From NCBI RefSeq assembly GCF_001641635.1, contig NZ_LUUB01000079.1, positions 183,042-247,041 of the forward strand: DNA of 64,000 nucleotides, written 5' to 3'. This stretch comes from Bradyrhizobium centrolobii. Its GTDB lineage: Bacteria; Pseudomonadota; Alphaproteobacteria; Rhizobiales; Xanthobacteraceae. A program made the position numbers and the translations under genes. A model generated the notes under the pieces. It made no database searches. It was not told where the DNA came from and saw only the letters and a list, made by a program, of their open reading frames with translations. This document shows positions 45,130 to 54,569 of this stretch, piece after piece. The first letter of the stretch is position 1, and every line of letters begins with the position of its first letter.

Positions 45130-46575
45130 TTACGCGCCCGCGGGCGAGCGTACCGGTCGCAGCAGAAACGCGGGGAGATGCGAGTGATCGCCGGGCTCGG
45201 TGTCGACCTCGCGCTGGCGGCGCGGTTCCGGTCGGCCGATCGACGGCACGTGCGAGGCGTGGGGCTGTTGACGCGAACCGCGACGCGGCTCGGGCGCATG
45301 CCTGGGTTCGGAATCGTGACGCGCTTCGCTGCGCGGTTCGTGGCTGCGCTGTTGACCGCGCGCCGATTTGCCGCGGCCGCCGCGGGAGCGTTCGCGGCCG
45401 CGCTGCTCGCGCGGGCGCTCGCTCTGCTCGGCTGCATCAGTGTGGACTTCGTAATCGCCTTCGGCGCGCGGAATGCTCTGGCCGATCAGCTTTTCGATCG
45501 CGGCGATCGACTTCTGGTCGAGCGGCGTCACGATCGAGATCGCGGTGCCGGTGCGGCCCGCGCGGCCGGTGCGGCCGATGCGGTGAACGTAATCGTCGGG
45601 ATGATGGGGAACGTCGAAATTGAAGACGTGGCTCACTTCGGGAATATCGAGGCCGCGGGCGGCGACGTCGGAAGCAACCAGCAGCGGCAGCTCACCCTTG
45701 CGGAACTGATCCAGCGCCGCCATGCGGGCCGGCTGGTCCATGTCGCCGTGTAGCGCGCCGACGCTAAAACCGTGCTTCTGAAGTGACTTGTGAACGATGG
45801 CGACTTCGCGCTTGCGATTGCAGAAGATGATCGCGTTCTTGAGGTCTTTGGCTTCGCGGAGCAGGCGGCGGAGCAATTCGCGCTTCTCATGCGCCTCGCG
45901 ACCTGCGGGGACCTGGGACTGCGTGACGGTGACGGCGGTGGTGGCGGGCTTGGAAACTTCGACCTTCTGCGGATTGTGCAGGAAAGCCTCGGTGATGCGC
46001 CGGATCTCGGCCGGCATGGTCGCGGTGAAGAACAGGGTCTGCCGCGTGAAGGGGACGAGCTTGCAGATGCGTTCAATGTCGGGAATGAAGCCCATGTCCA
46101 GCATGCGGTCGGCTTCGTCGATGACGAGCAGTTCGACGCCGGTGAGCAGGAGGCCGCCGCGCTCGGTGTGGTCGAGCAGGCGGCCCGGCGTTGCGATCAG
46201 GACATCGACGCCCCGCATCAGCTTGGCATCCTGGTCGCCGAAAGAGACGCCGCCGATCAGGAGCGCGACGTTGAGTTTCTGCCCGGCGCCGTAGCGGTCG
46301 AAGTTTTCCTTGACCTGCGCCGCGAGCTCGCGGGTCGGCTCCAGGATCAGCGTGCGTGGCATGCGCGCCCGGGCGCGCCCCTTCTCGAGGATGGTGAGCA
46401 TCGGCAGCACGAAGGCCGCGGTCTTGCCGGTGCCGGTCTGGGCGATGCCGAGGACGTCCCGCCGAGCGAGCACGTGGGGGATCGCCTGTTCCTGAATGGG
46501 GGTGGGGTTGGTGTAACCGGTGGCCGCCACTGCGGCGAGGACTTTTTCGGATAGTCCGAGATTTGAAAAGGACAT
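45130..46575 (-). CDS. DEAD-box RNA helicase (RhlE-like)
   Basis: A 481-residue ATP-dependent RNA helicase. The Q motif is PTPIQEQ (24-30), motif I AQTGTGKT (45-52), motif Ia PTRELAAQ (80-87), motif II DEAD (153-156), motif III TAT (in FFTATMP) and motif VI HRIGRTGRAGRTG. The C terminus from about residue 390 is a long arginine-rich, disordered tail, probably RNA-binding. It is likely to act in ribosome assembly or mRNA turnover. An upstream leader of up to about 170 bases (to roughly 46740) is free of genes and could hold cold-responsive control. Confidence 0.95.
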   Translation of the reverse strand: MSFSNLGLSEKVLAAVAATGYTNPTPIQEQAIPHVLARRDVLGIAQTGTGKTAAFVLPMLTILEKGRARARMPRTLILEPTRELAAQVKENFDRYGAGQKLNVALLIGGVSFGDQDAKLMRGVDVLIATPGRLLDHTERGGLLLTGVELLVIDEADRMLDMGFIPDIERICKLVPFTRQTLFFTATMPAEIRRITEAFLHNPQKVEVSKPATTAVTVTQSQVPAGREAHEKRELLRRLLREAKDLKNAIIFCNRKREVAIVHKSLQKHGFSVGALHGDMDQPARMAALDQFRKGELPLLVASDVAARGLDIPEVSHVFNFDVPHHPDDYVHRIGRTGRAGRTGTAISIVTPLDQKSIAAIEKLIGQSIPRAEGDYEVHTDAAEQSERPREQRGRERSRGGRGKSARGQQRSHEPRSEARHDSEPRHAPEPRRGSRQQPHASHVPSIGRPEPRRQREVDTEPGDHSHLPAFLLRPVRSPAGA

Positions 46576-46785
46576 TGAGCCTCTGGTCGAAACCGCCGTT
46601 CGGAATCGAGGGTAAAAAGGCTGCCGCGCTCCACCCCGAAACGGCGCGCTCTCAAGGAAGCTGGGGGTGCTGACTTACGCGAACAAAGCGCCAGGCTCAG
46701 GAATCGCTCTTCGACACCGAGCCGCGTCGACCGGAACATAGGGTGGAATCGGCCAAAGTCAATGGAGCAGGCGCGGGAAGACCCT

Positions 46786-46803
46786 AAAAACCCTAAGGTT
46801 TTT
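46786..46803. terminator. AT-rich hairpin downstream of the AraC gene
   Basis: AAAAACC (46786-46792) pairs with GGTTTTT (46797-46803) around CTAA. On the minus strand it ends in a T5 run about 60 bases after the AraC gene stop, so it may act as a weak terminator. The surroundings also show two CCCTAA repeats. Confidence 0.4.
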
Positions 46804-46863
46804 GCTCAAATTGCGGGCGCGGCTCGGCTTTTCCGCCTCTGCCAGCCGGTCCGGCGGGAACCG

Positions 46864-47895
46864 TCAGCGCCCTTCGGAGCCCTGGGCCCGGAAATCACCG
46901 GGGGCCATGCCGTAGGCGGCATTGAACACCCGGTAATAGGTCGCCAGGCTCTCGAAGCCGCAGGCCGTAGCGATATCCGCGATCAGCCGCTCCGGCGCTT
47001 CGCGCATCAGGCGGCGGCTCTGCTTCAGTCGTTCGTCCGTCACGGTCTGCGAGAAGCTCTTCTCGGCCATCTCGAACAGCATGTGCAGGTGGCGTACGGA
47101 GACGCCGAGCAGGTCCGCCACCATCGCCGGCGTCAGGTCCGGGTTTTTCAGATGCTGCGCGATCAGGCGGCGCGCCAGCGACAGGCGGGCGGTCCGCAGC
47201 GCGGCCTGGCCACGCCGGCTGCCCGGGCCGACGATACCACGCTCGATCAGCGCCAGATGCGCCAACGCCTGGACGAGCGTCGTGGTCTCGGGCGATCCGT
47301 CGTCCCCGGCGGTCTCGCCGAGATCGGCAAAGCAGGAGTTGAGCAGGGGGGCCAGGGCGGGATCGTTGAAGGTCTTCGGCACAAGCTCGCGCATGCGCCG
47401 GTCCTGGGTGGGAATGCCGCCGACAGGGACCTTCAGGATCCGCAGGTGGAATCCGGCGGCTCCGAGCGGCACGGTGCGGTAGGGCAGGTCGGTATGGCTG
47501 GTGGCAAAGCTGCCATTGGGGATCGCGAAATCGCTGCCGCGCATGCCGCCGAACCAGCCGCCGCCACCGAGCTGCTGATAGACGCACACGCTGTCACCCG
47601 GCGCGTAGGCGATGTCCGCCTTGCTGCGCTCGACGGTGTAGGGCGAGGCCTTGAGCTCGACGAAGCCGGCGCCGCCGAGCTGACGCAGCGAGAACTCGCC
47701 GAAAAAGTCCGCGCGCCGTTCGCGCTCGAGCTCCGCCGTGACGCCGAACAGTCCCTTGGCGCGGACCTCGCGCCAGTAGTCGAAGCGTTCGTGCGGTTCG
47801 ACCTCGTCGGTGCACCAGCGATACACGGCAATCCCCGGCCTCAAACGGAATCGACAAAGAAAAAGCAGATTCCGCCAGAATCTGCCATAGGTCAT
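46864..47895 (-). CDS. AraC-family transcriptional regulator
   Basis: A 343-residue regulator. The C terminus (about 240-340) has two helix-turn-helix units with MVADLLGVSVRHLHMLFEMA and DIATACGFESLATYYRVFNA. The N-terminal part (about 25-200) resembles the AraC-binding-like domain (PF14525) found in regulators of aromatic or alkane metabolism, such as FeaR or AlkR-like proteins. It diverges from the caspase-like gene with 129 bases between; no obvious catabolic target lies next to it. The first residues may be over-extended. Confidence 0.9.
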   Translation of the reverse strand: MTYGRFWRNLLFLCRFRLRPGIAVYRWCTDEVEPHERFDYWREVRAKGLFGVTAELERERRADFFGEFSLRQLGGAGFVELKASPYTVERSKADIAYAPGDSVCVYQQLGGGGWFGGMRGSDFAIPNGSFATSHTDLPYRTVPLGAAGFHLRILKVPVGGIPTQDRRMRELVPKTFNDPALAPLLNSCFADLGETAGDDGSPETTTLVQALAHLALIERGIVGPGSRRGQAALRTARLSLARRLIAQHLKNPDLTPAMVADLLGVSVRHLHMLFEMAEKSFSQTVTDERLKQSRRLMREAPERLIADIATACGFESLATYYRVFNAAYGMAPGDFRAQGSEGR

Positions 47896-48024
47896 ATGAC
47901 GCGGCGGGCTGTCCTGCCTGTTGAACCGCCGCCGCCACTCGGCCGACTATGACATCAGCAGCGGCAGGGGCAAAGGGCCGGTCGATGGAACCGGTCGGGG
48001 AGCCTTCCCGCAACGGGGATTTCG

Positions 48025-49548
48025 ATGGCACGTCGGCTTTTCAGAATCTTGGCGGCGCTTGGCCTTGCGGCCAGCCTGAGCGGCTTCGCTAGTGTCGCCT
48101 ACGCCGAAAAGCGCGTCGCGCTCGTCGTCGGCAACAATGACTACAAGAACGTTCCGAAACTCCTGAAGGCCGTCAATGACGCCCGCACGATGGGCGACAC
48201 GCTGAAGCAGCTCGGCTTCGCGGTGATGGTCGCTGAAAACCAGAACCGGCAGCAGTTCTCCGAGACGCTGCTCGCTTTCGACAAGGCGATCGAGCCCGGC
48301 GACACCGCGTTCTTCTTCTATGCCGGCCACGGCTTCGAGATCGCGGGCCAGAACTTTCTGCTGCCGACCGACGTGCCGGCGGCGACCGAGGGCCAGGAAG
48401 AGCTGGTCCGCGACGCCTCCATCCTGGCCGACCGCATCATCGAGCGGCTTCAGAACAAGAAGGCGCGGACCTCGATCCTGGTGTTCGACGCCTGCCGCAA
48501 CAATCCGTTCGAGCGTGCCGGCACGCGCGCCGTTGCCGGCGGCGGAGGGCTTGCGCCGATGACGCAGCTGCCCGAGGGCGTGTTCTCGGTGTTCTCGGCA
48601 GGTCCCCGCCAGACCGCGCTCGATCGCCTCTCCAACGACGATGCCAATCCCAATTCGGTGTTCACCCGCACTTTCGCGAAAGAGCTGCTGCAGCCCGGCG
48701 AGAACCTCGTGCAGGTGGCGCAGCGGACCCGCCGTCTCGTCAGCGAGATGGCCGAGACCGTCAAGCACAAGCAGGTGCCGGTCTATTTCGACCAGATGGT
48801 CGATGACGTCTTCCTGAGCGGCCCGGCGAAGGATGTGGCCGCCGCAGCTGCCCGGCCGGCCGAACCGCCGCCGCAGAAAGTCGCGGCGCTGCCGCCGGTG
48901 TCGGTGCCGCGCGTGCCGAAGGAGGAATCCACCAACGCGCCGATCGCGAGCTTCTCGCGTCACAATGGCGGCTGGACCGTGGTGTTCTCCTTCGCCGATC
49001 CGACGCTCGGAATTTCCTGGCGCATGGCCGGCGGCGGCGACTTCCGCGAGACCGGTTTCATCGACACGCTCGATCCGCGCACGCGCAAGCGGATGCCGAA
49101 CCCGTCGATCGAGCTGCCTGCCGACGCACAGTCCGGCACGATCGAGGTCCGCTATGTCGATCAATCCGGCGACATGCAGGGTCCGTTCCCGATCAAGTTC
49201 GATCCCGAGGCTGCGCTGATCCGCGACCAGCGCAAGATCCTCGACATGACCGCGACGAGCTGGCTGTCGTTCCGCGAGTTCAACGGGCTGCTCGTCTACT
49301 ACACGCATCTCGTGTCGTATCGCTGCGCGATCCGCGAGGTCCGCATCGGCATCGACACGGCCGTGCCCAATCAGGTGCTGAAGATGCCGGCTTGCGACAT
49401 GCGCGATCCCAGCGCGATCACGGCCGGCATGCCGCTCTACATGAAGCTCGCGCCGGCCACGCAGTTCATCTCGGTCGAGCTGACCTATCGCGACGGCAGC
49501 GTCTCGGAGATCAAGAGCTTCCGCACGGCGAACCGCAGCAACAATTGA
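48025..49548 (+). CDS. Secreted caspase-like protein (peptidase C14 family)
   Basis: A 507-residue protein with a signal peptide (1 to about 27, ending VAYA-EK). The caspase-like fold follows: RVALVVGNNDYKNVPKL (30-46), the catalytic H102 in FYAGHG and C157 in FDACRNNP. So the dyad is complete. The C-terminal half (about 320-500) is a beta-rich domain of unknown type. Bacterial orthocaspases cut after basic residues, and periplasmic or exported forms are common in rhizobia. The target is unknown. It diverges from an AraC gene. Confidence 0.9.
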   Translation: MARRLFRILAALGLAASLSGFASVAYAEKRVALVVGNNDYKNVPKLLKAVNDARTMGDTLKQLGFAVMVAENQNRQQFSETLLAFDKAIEPGDTAFFFYAGHGFEIAGQNFLLPTDVPAATEGQEELVRDASILADRIIERLQNKKARTSILVFDACRNNPFERAGTRAVAGGGGLAPMTQLPEGVFSVFSAGPRQTALDRLSNDDANPNSVFTRTFAKELLQPGENLVQVAQRTRRLVSEMAETVKHKQVPVYFDQMVDDVFLSGPAKDVAAAAARPAEPPPQKVAALPPVSVPRVPKEESTNAPIASFSRHNGGWTVVFSFADPTLGISWRMAGGGDFRETGFIDTLDPRTRKRMPNPSIELPADAQSGTIEVRYVDQSGDMQGPFPIKFDPEAALIRDQRKILDMTATSWLSFREFNGLLVYYTHLVSYRCAIREVRIGIDTAVPNQVLKMPACDMRDPSAITAGMPLYMKLAPATQFISVELTYRDGSVSEIKSFRTANRSNN

Positions 49549-49594
49549 GCGTGCACTGACGCCCCGAGTTGAGCGTCTCCTCTGCGGGCAGCCG

Positions 49595-49879
49595 CTATTC
49601 GCGATGCTTCCTGATGAAGCTCTTGATGGAGTCGATCGCCTCCATCAAAAGCGGCGCGAGCGAAAAGAACGCACCCAGGGCGATCGAGATGATGACGTGG
49701 CGGAACAAGGTTTTGTCCTGCTCCTCCAACGGATGGGTGTTCTGGTCGACCCGCACCGGGGCAAGCAGACCGGGCTCTCCTGGATCCGATTTTCGCGGCT
49801 TGCGCGGCGGGAGCATGACCACGACAAAAAGCACGTTGATCAATATCCAGACGCCGACCAATAGAAGTATCGTGCGCAA
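49595..49879 (-). CDS. Small membrane protein, unknown function
   Basis: A 94-residue protein with two hydrophobic helices: TILLLVGVWILINVLFVVVM (3-22) and HVIISIALGAFFSLAPLLME (61-80). Between them is a proline-rich loop, PPRKPRKSDPGEPG. The C terminus is basic. No family is recognised. It stands alone on the minus strand between two plus-strand genes and diverges from the FAD oxidoreductase gene, which supports it being real. Confidence 0.6.
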   Translation of the reverse strand: MRTILLLVGVWILINVLFVVVMLPPRKPRKSDPGEPGLLAPVRVDQNTHPLEEQDKTLFRHVIISIALGAFFSLAPLLMEAIDSIKSFIRKHRE

Positions 49880-50000
49880 CGCGACAATCCTGAAATCGGT
49901 AGTATTCTGCGGCCTAATTACTGGTCATTCGCGACAGCGGCAAATCAATTCCGGTTCGCTGCGGTGCGATGAGGACTAAAGTCTTAGCGGAGAGCTGATC

Positions 50001-51260
50001 GTGGAACCAGGCACGTCGCAACAGCCGCTCGAAGGTCGCACCCTCAAAGTCCGCTGCTGCATCGTTGGCGGGGGGCCCGCCGGCATGATGCTTGGCTATC
50101 TCCTGGGGCGCGCCGGCGTCGATGTCGTGGTGCTGGAGAAGCATGCGGATTTCTTCCGCGACTTTCGCGGCGACACCGTGCATCCCTCGACGCTCGAGGT
50201 GATGGACGAACTCGGGCTGATCGACGGCTTCCTGACGCTGCCGCATCAACGCCTGCAGAAGATGGAAGGCCTGTTCGGCGGTACGCACGTGCGGATCGCC
50301 GATCTCAGCCGGCTCCACACCAAATATCCTTTCATCGCCTTCATGCCGCAATGGGACTTTCTGAATTTCCTGCGTGAGGCCGGCGAGCGCTTCGCTTCGC
50401 TCAAGGTGATGATGAGCACGGAGGCTGTCGATCTGATCCGCCGCGGCGAGACGGTCACCGGCGTGCGCGCGACAACGCCCGAGGGGCCGATCGACATCGA
50501 AGCGGATATCACCATCGCCTGCGACGGCCGGCATTCGATCGTGCGCGAGCGCGCGGGCCTCACCGTCGAGGAAATCGGTGCACCGATGGACGTGCTGTGG
50601 TTCCGCGTCGGCCGCAGGGCGAACGAGACCGAGAACCTGTTCGCGCGCATCGAGCCTGGCAAGATGATGGTCACCTTCGACCGCGGCGACTACTGGCAAT
50701 GCGCCTATGTCATCGCCAAGGGACAGTATGAGGCCGTGAAGGCGAAGGGATTGCAGGCGCTGCTCGACGACGTCGTGCGTATGGCGCCGATCCTCCGCTC
50801 CGGAATTGCCGACGTGAAGAGCTTTGACGACGTCAAGCTGCTCACCGTCGCGATCAATCGGCTGAAGCGCTGGACGCGGCCGGGGCTTCTCTGCATCGGT
50901 GATGCCGCGCATGCGATGTCACCGGTCGGTGGCGTCGGTGTCAATCTCGCCGTGCAGGACGCGGTCGCGACCGCGAACCTCCTGGCCGACAGGATCAGTC
51001 GGGGTTGTCCGTCCGAGGAGGAGCTCGACGCCGTGCGCGCTCGGCGCGAATTTCCGGTGAAGATGACGCAGGCGATGCAGGTGGTCGTGCAGAACCACAT
51101 CATCAGCGGTGCCTTGAAGCCCGGCAACCAGCCGCTGAAGGTGCCGTTGATCATTCGTCTGATCACGGCGCTGCCGTGGCTCCAGGGCATTCCGGCGCGC
51201 CTGCTCGCGCTCGGCATCCGTCCTGAACATGTGCATTCCAAAGCCGCGCAAACGTCGTGA
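50001..51260 (+). CDS. FAD-dependent monooxygenase (UbiH/PHBH-like, FAD_binding_3)
   Basis: A 419-residue flavoprotein hydroxylase. The dinucleotide motif is GGGPAG (23-28), in a beta-alpha-beta fold ending VVVLEKHAD. The second FAD motif is IGDAAHAMSPVGGVG (around 297-311), and the DG-type motif sits at ACDGRHS (around 174). Such enzymes hydroxylate aromatic or related substrates with NAD(P)H and oxygen. The start is a GTG at 50001 with GGAGAG upstream. No partner or pathway gene lies beside it, so the substrate is unknown. Confidence 0.9.
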   Translation: MEPGTSQQPLEGRTLKVRCCIVGGGPAGMMLGYLLGRAGVDVVVLEKHADFFRDFRGDTVHPSTLEVMDELGLIDGFLTLPHQRLQKMEGLFGGTHVRIADLSRLHTKYPFIAFMPQWDFLNFLREAGERFASLKVMMSTEAVDLIRRGETVTGVRATTPEGPIDIEADITIACDGRHSIVRERAGLTVEEIGAPMDVLWFRVGRRANETENLFARIEPGKMMVTFDRGDYWQCAYVIAKGQYEAVKAKGLQALLDDVVRMAPILRSGIADVKSFDDVKLLTVAINRLKRWTRPGLLCIGDAAHAMSPVGGVGVNLAVQDAVATANLLADRISRGCPSEEELDAVRARREFPVKMTQAMQVVVQNHIISGALKPGNQPLKVPLIIRLITALPWLQGIPARLLALGIRPEHVHSKAAQTS

Positions 51261-51454
51261 TCGCAAGCGTTGAGCAAACAAGAATTCGGTAGGGATAACA
51301 GCGCATTAAAGCCATCGCCGCGCGTTGCGCTGCTGCAACAGCCCGAGCAGATTCGAAGTGTCGAAAAGCGAATCCCGACACGCCCGATCGGTTGATTCCA
51401 ATTTTAGTAAGAACTGCATGTGAGCGTGCGCCCATCGAGGACAAGGGGTGTACC

Positions 51455-52225
51455 ATGCGTTCCCAATTGATTGCTGCTTTTGCCTGCACGACCGCGCTCG
51501 TTTCGACTGGCGCTGCTTCCGCCGCTGATCTTGCCGCGCGGCCCTACACCAAGGCGCCCGCCTATATCGAGCCGCTCTTCAACTGGACCGGCTTCTATGT
51601 CGGCGGCCACATCGGCGGCGCCTGGACCAACGAGCAGTTCATCAACAACGGGACCGGTGCCGCGTTCGGCGATCTGACGCCGGGGCAGGGCTATCGTCAG
51701 CGTGGATCAGGCGTCATGGGCGGTGCCCAGATCGGCTACAACTGGCAGGCCAACAACTACGTGTTCGGCATGGAAGGCACGATCTCCGGGCTGGACAACC
51801 ACGGTACGGTCGTCAACACCGCGTTCGGCGCGGCTGACGATGTCTTCACCTGGCGCGCCAACGTGCTCGCGACGATTGTCGGCCGCGCCGGCTTCGCCGT
51901 GCAGAACAACCTCTTCTACATCAAGGGCGGCTATGCCGGCGTGAACAACCGTCTCAACGTCAGTGACACGGTCGGACCGGCAACGGGCTCGGGCGGTCAG
52001 ACCCACTGGGCCAACGGCTGGACCGTCGGTGCCGGCTGGGAATACGGCATCACCCGCAACTGGATCGTCGGCCTCGAGTACAACTACGCGGCCTTCGGCA
52101 GCCAGACCTATCAGCTCGGCGGCACCGCAGGTAATTACACGTTCGATGCGAAGCCGCGCGACATTCAGTGGGCTGTCGTCCGTGCGAGCTACAAGTTCGA
52201 CGCGCCGGTCATCGCGCGCTACTGA
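51455..52225 (+). CDS. Outer-membrane beta-barrel protein (OMP31/porin-like family)
   Basis: A 256-residue outer-membrane protein. The signal peptide is residues 1-23, cut after ASA before ADLAARPYTKAP, and the rest is an eight-strand-type barrel ending with a hydrophobic strand and a terminal RY. NWTGFYVGGHIGGAWTN (about 39-55) is characteristic of the rhizobial family. The frame is open further upstream, but the signal peptide fixes the start; AAGGGG precedes it. A strong terminator follows at 52250. A paralogue lies at 53552-54340. Confidence 0.93.
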   Translation: MRSQLIAAFACTTALVSTGAASAADLAARPYTKAPAYIEPLFNWTGFYVGGHIGGAWTNEQFINNGTGAAFGDLTPGQGYRQRGSGVMGGAQIGYNWQANNYVFGMEGTISGLDNHGTVVNTAFGAADDVFTWRANVLATIVGRAGFAVQNNLFYIKGGYAGVNNRLNVSDTVGPATGSGGQTHWANGWTVGAGWEYGITRNWIVGLEYNYAAFGSQTYQLGGTAGNYTFDAKPRDIQWAVVRASYKFDAPVIARY

Positions 52226-52249
52226 GCTGCGCAACGTCAAGACCGAAGC

Positions 52250-52280
52250 AAAGCCCCGGGCGCTGCCCGGGGCTTTTTTT
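52250..52280 (+). terminator. Rho-independent terminator of the outer-membrane protein gene
   Basis: AAAGCCCCGGGC pairs with GCCCGGGGCTTT around GCT and is followed by a T-run (52274-52280). It lies 25 bases after the stop codon. The strong GC stem and T-tract make it convincing. Confidence 0.93.
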
Positions 52281-52297
52281 CATTGCACGCAGCGATC

Positions 52298-53068
52298 TTA
52301 CGCCATCACCGAGAAGCCGCCATCGACGGGAATCGCAGTGCCGGTGACGAAGTCCGATGCGGGTGATGCCAGAAACACAGCGATGCCGGCAAAATCGTCG
52401 ATCGCGCCCCAGCGTGCGGCTGGCGTGCGCGCGAGCACACGCTCGTAGAGACCGGCGACCTGCTGGCGCGCGCCGCGCGTGAGGTCGGTGTCGATCCAGC
52501 CGGGCAGGATGGCGTTGACCTGGATGTTGTCGGGCGCCCAGGCGTTGGCACAGGCGCGCGTGAACTGCACGATGCCGCCCTTGCTGGCCGCGTAGGCCGG
52601 CGCAAAGCTCGCGCCGAAGATCGACATCATCGAGCCGATATTGATCACCTTGCCGCTGCCCGATGCCTTCAGCGCGGGGTAGGCGGCCTTGGAGCACAGG
52701 AAGGCGCTGGTGAGGTTGGTGTCGATCACCTTGCTCCATTCGTCGAGCTCGAGCTCGTGCGGCGGCTTGCGGATGCTCATACCAGCGTTGTTGACGAGGA
52801 TGTCGATGCGGCCGAGCTCCTTCACGACGCGCGCGACCATGGCTTCGATCGCGGCTTTGTCAGTGACGTCGGTCGCGACGGCGATGGCCTTGACGCCGCG
52901 CTGTTTGAGCTCTTCGACCGCCGCTTTCGACTTCGCTTCGTTGCGTCCGACGACGGCGATGTCGGCCCCGGCGTCGGCGAGCCCGCGGGCCATTCCGAGG
53001 CCGATACCGCCATTGCCTCCCGTGACGACCGCGACCTTGCCGCGGAGATCGAACCGACTGGTTGTCAT
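52298..53068 (-). CDS. SDR family oxidoreductase
   Basis: A 256-residue short-chain dehydrogenase. The cofactor motif is TGGNGGIG (about 16-23); the next strand ends in VGRN, with an arginine that suggests NADP(H). NNAGMS is at about 92-97, serine in INIGSMMS, and YAASK gives the tyrosine and lysine. Relatives are glucose 1-dehydrogenase-like or KduD-like. It is followed closely in transcription order by the convergent porin terminator, and preceded by a small membrane protein gene, 21 bases away on the same strand. Confidence 0.9.
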   Translation of the reverse strand: MTTSRFDLRGKVAVVTGGNGGIGLGMARGLADAGADIAVVGRNEAKSKAAVEELKQRGVKAIAVATDVTDKAAIEAMVARVVKELGRIDILVNNAGMSIRKPPHELELDEWSKVIDTNLTSAFLCSKAAYPALKASGSGKVINIGSMMSIFGASFAPAYAASKGGIVQFTRACANAWAPDNIQVNAILPGWIDTDLTRGARQQVAGLYERVLARTPAARWGAIDDFAGIAVFLASPASDFVTGTAIPVDGGFSVMA

Positions 53069-53089
53069 GCTTTTATTCCCTCGTTTCTT

Positions 53090-53275
53090 CTATTGGTTGC
53101 TCTGCCAGATCAGGACCAGCCCGAAGCCGGCCATGGCTGCGCCATAGCCGGCCCATTGCAGCTGGTCGATCATGAAGCTCGATCGGGGCCAGGCGATGAT
53201 GCCCGTGCCTTGTCCGATCCAGAGCAAGCCGACGGCGAGGGCAAACAGGCCTGCGATCAGCAGAAATCTGCGCAT
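53090..53275 (-). CDS. Small two-helix membrane protein
   Basis: A 61-residue protein starting MRRFLLIAGLFALAVGLLWI, with a second helix AGYGAAMAGFGLVLIWQSNQ at the C terminus. GGGGAGG lies just before the ATG at 53275, strong support for translation. Similar short proteins occur in many rhizobia without known function. It is transcribed just upstream of the SDR gene and may be in the same operon. Confidence 0.75.
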   Translation of the reverse strand: MRRFLLIAGLFALAVGLLWIGQGTGIIAWPRSSFMIDQLQWAGYGAAMAGFGLVLIWQSNQ

Positions 53276-53500
53276 CGTGTCCTCCCCATCAGTCCGCTTC
53301 TGTCGCGTTGCGGCAGGAACGATTGCGCATCGTCCGGCCGTCGCCGCGAAAACTTGGGCGCAGACTAACCGTAGCTTCGGTGCGGATACAATGCCGGCGG
53401 TCGCAGCGCGGCGCGCCGATTGGGCGGCGATCGAGGCGCAGCTCGTCGGCGCGTACGGAGCGCTCAAGGGTGAGCGTCAGCCGCTGAGATGTCCAAAACG

Positions 53501-53528
53501 AAAAAGCCCCGGACGATGCCGGGGCTTT
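53501..53528 (-). terminator. Rho-independent terminator of the second outer-membrane protein gene
   Basis: AAAGCCCCGG (53503-53512) pairs with CCGGGGCTTT (53519-53528) over a six-base loop. Read on the minus strand it ends in TTTTT (complement of 53501-53505), 24 bases after the stop of the porin-like gene. Confidence 0.92.
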
Positions 53529-53551
53529 GACGTCTGGCGATTTACGCCGGA

Positions 53552-54340
53552 TCAGTACTTCGCGACGACCGGGCCGGTCCAGTTGAAGCGATAGACTAGC
53601 GAGGTCGAGATCGTCTGGTTCCAGCTGTTGGCGCGGATGTCGTGACCCGTGATGGCCGGGAGATTGGTGACGTTGTCCAGCTCGGTCTGGTTCTTCGCGT
53701 TGTAGAAGGCCGAACGATACTCGGTCTTCATGAACCAGCCCGGCGCAGTGATGCCGAAGATGTTCAGGTTGTTTTCCACGCCGCCACCGATGAACCAGCC
53801 GTTGCGGTTGAAGCCGTTGAGGTGGATACCGGTGGGAGCGCCAGCGAGCGTCAGGAAGTTCGTGCTGCCGAAGTGAGCGCCCGAGTAACCGCCGTTGACG
53901 TAGGAGAGAACGTTCGGAGCGACCAGCCAGCCGAGGCGAACACCAGCAGCCCAGGAGTCTTCCAGCTTCTGGTTGCCAGTGATGCCGGCGATCGGATCCT
54001 GCACGGTGGCGCGGATGCTGCCGAACTGACCGTCAGCGAACACGCCGGCGACCCAGGTGCCGCTGAACTGCCAGTCGTAGCCGAGACCGACGGTGCCGAA
54101 CCAGCCCGAACCACCCTGACGTTGGGTGATCGTGAGCGGGATCTGGCCGACCGTGCTCTGGACGGACTGGTCAGAAGCCGAGACGCCGCCGCCGCCGCCA
54201 CCGAAGACGTAGAAGCCGGTCCAGTTGGCAACCGGCGCGGGGGCCGGGGCCTTCACGTAGGGGCGGGCCGCAAGGTCGGCCGCCGAGGCCGAGCCCGTCA
54301 TCGCCGCAACCGCGGTCAGAGCGAGCAAAATCTTCTTCAT
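53552..54340 (-). CDS. Outer-membrane beta-barrel protein (OMP31/porin-like family)
   Basis: A 262-residue paralogue of the protein at 51455. The signal peptide is residues 1-20 (cut before ADLAARPYVKAP), followed by a proline-rich linker, then ANWTGFYVFGGGGGGVSASD and a beta-barrel. The final residues PVVAKY fit a C-terminal barrel strand ending in an aromatic residue. Both proteins may shape outer-membrane permeability or host recognition. A terminator follows at 53501. Confidence 0.92.
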   Translation of the reverse strand: MKKILLALTAVAAMTGSASAADLAARPYVKAPAPAPVANWTGFYVFGGGGGGVSASDQSVQSTVGQIPLTITQRQGGSGWFGTVGLGYDWQFSGTWVAGVFADGQFGSIRATVQDPIAGITGNQKLEDSWAAGVRLGWLVAPNVLSYVNGGYSGAHFGSTNFLTLAGAPTGIHLNGFNRNGWFIGGGVENNLNIFGITAPGWFMKTEYRSAFYNAKNQTELDNVTNLPAITGHDIRANSWNQTISTSLVYRFNWTGPVVAKY

Positions 54341-54569
54341 GTTGAAATCCCCAACCTTAGGTCTGTCCGGCAGGCGCGAGCGCGCTGAAGTCCGTGTGAT
54401 CTGATGCCCGGACTATAGACGGTTCCTGCCAAAATGCTGTTGCCGGGCAGGCACAGTCGCCGGAAAAGACCAGCCGGCAGGGATTTGGGGCGTCGTTGCC
54501 TGGCCCATTAAAAATCGCATAATTTCAATGCGTTGCGGGAAATCTCGGACCTGGAATTTCGGTAATGTC
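54341..54569. other. Intergenic region upstream of the porin-like gene
   Basis: About 230 bases with the promoter side of the minus-strand porin-like gene and no gene that I can support. It borders a decayed parE fragment at 54570-54625. I could not place -10 and -35 boxes with confidence. Confidence 0.4.

Noticed and set aside
46781-46803. CCCTAA repeats as a telomere-like or replication element
   Set aside because: Only two copies are present in an AT-rich hairpin context; chance is a sufficient explanation.
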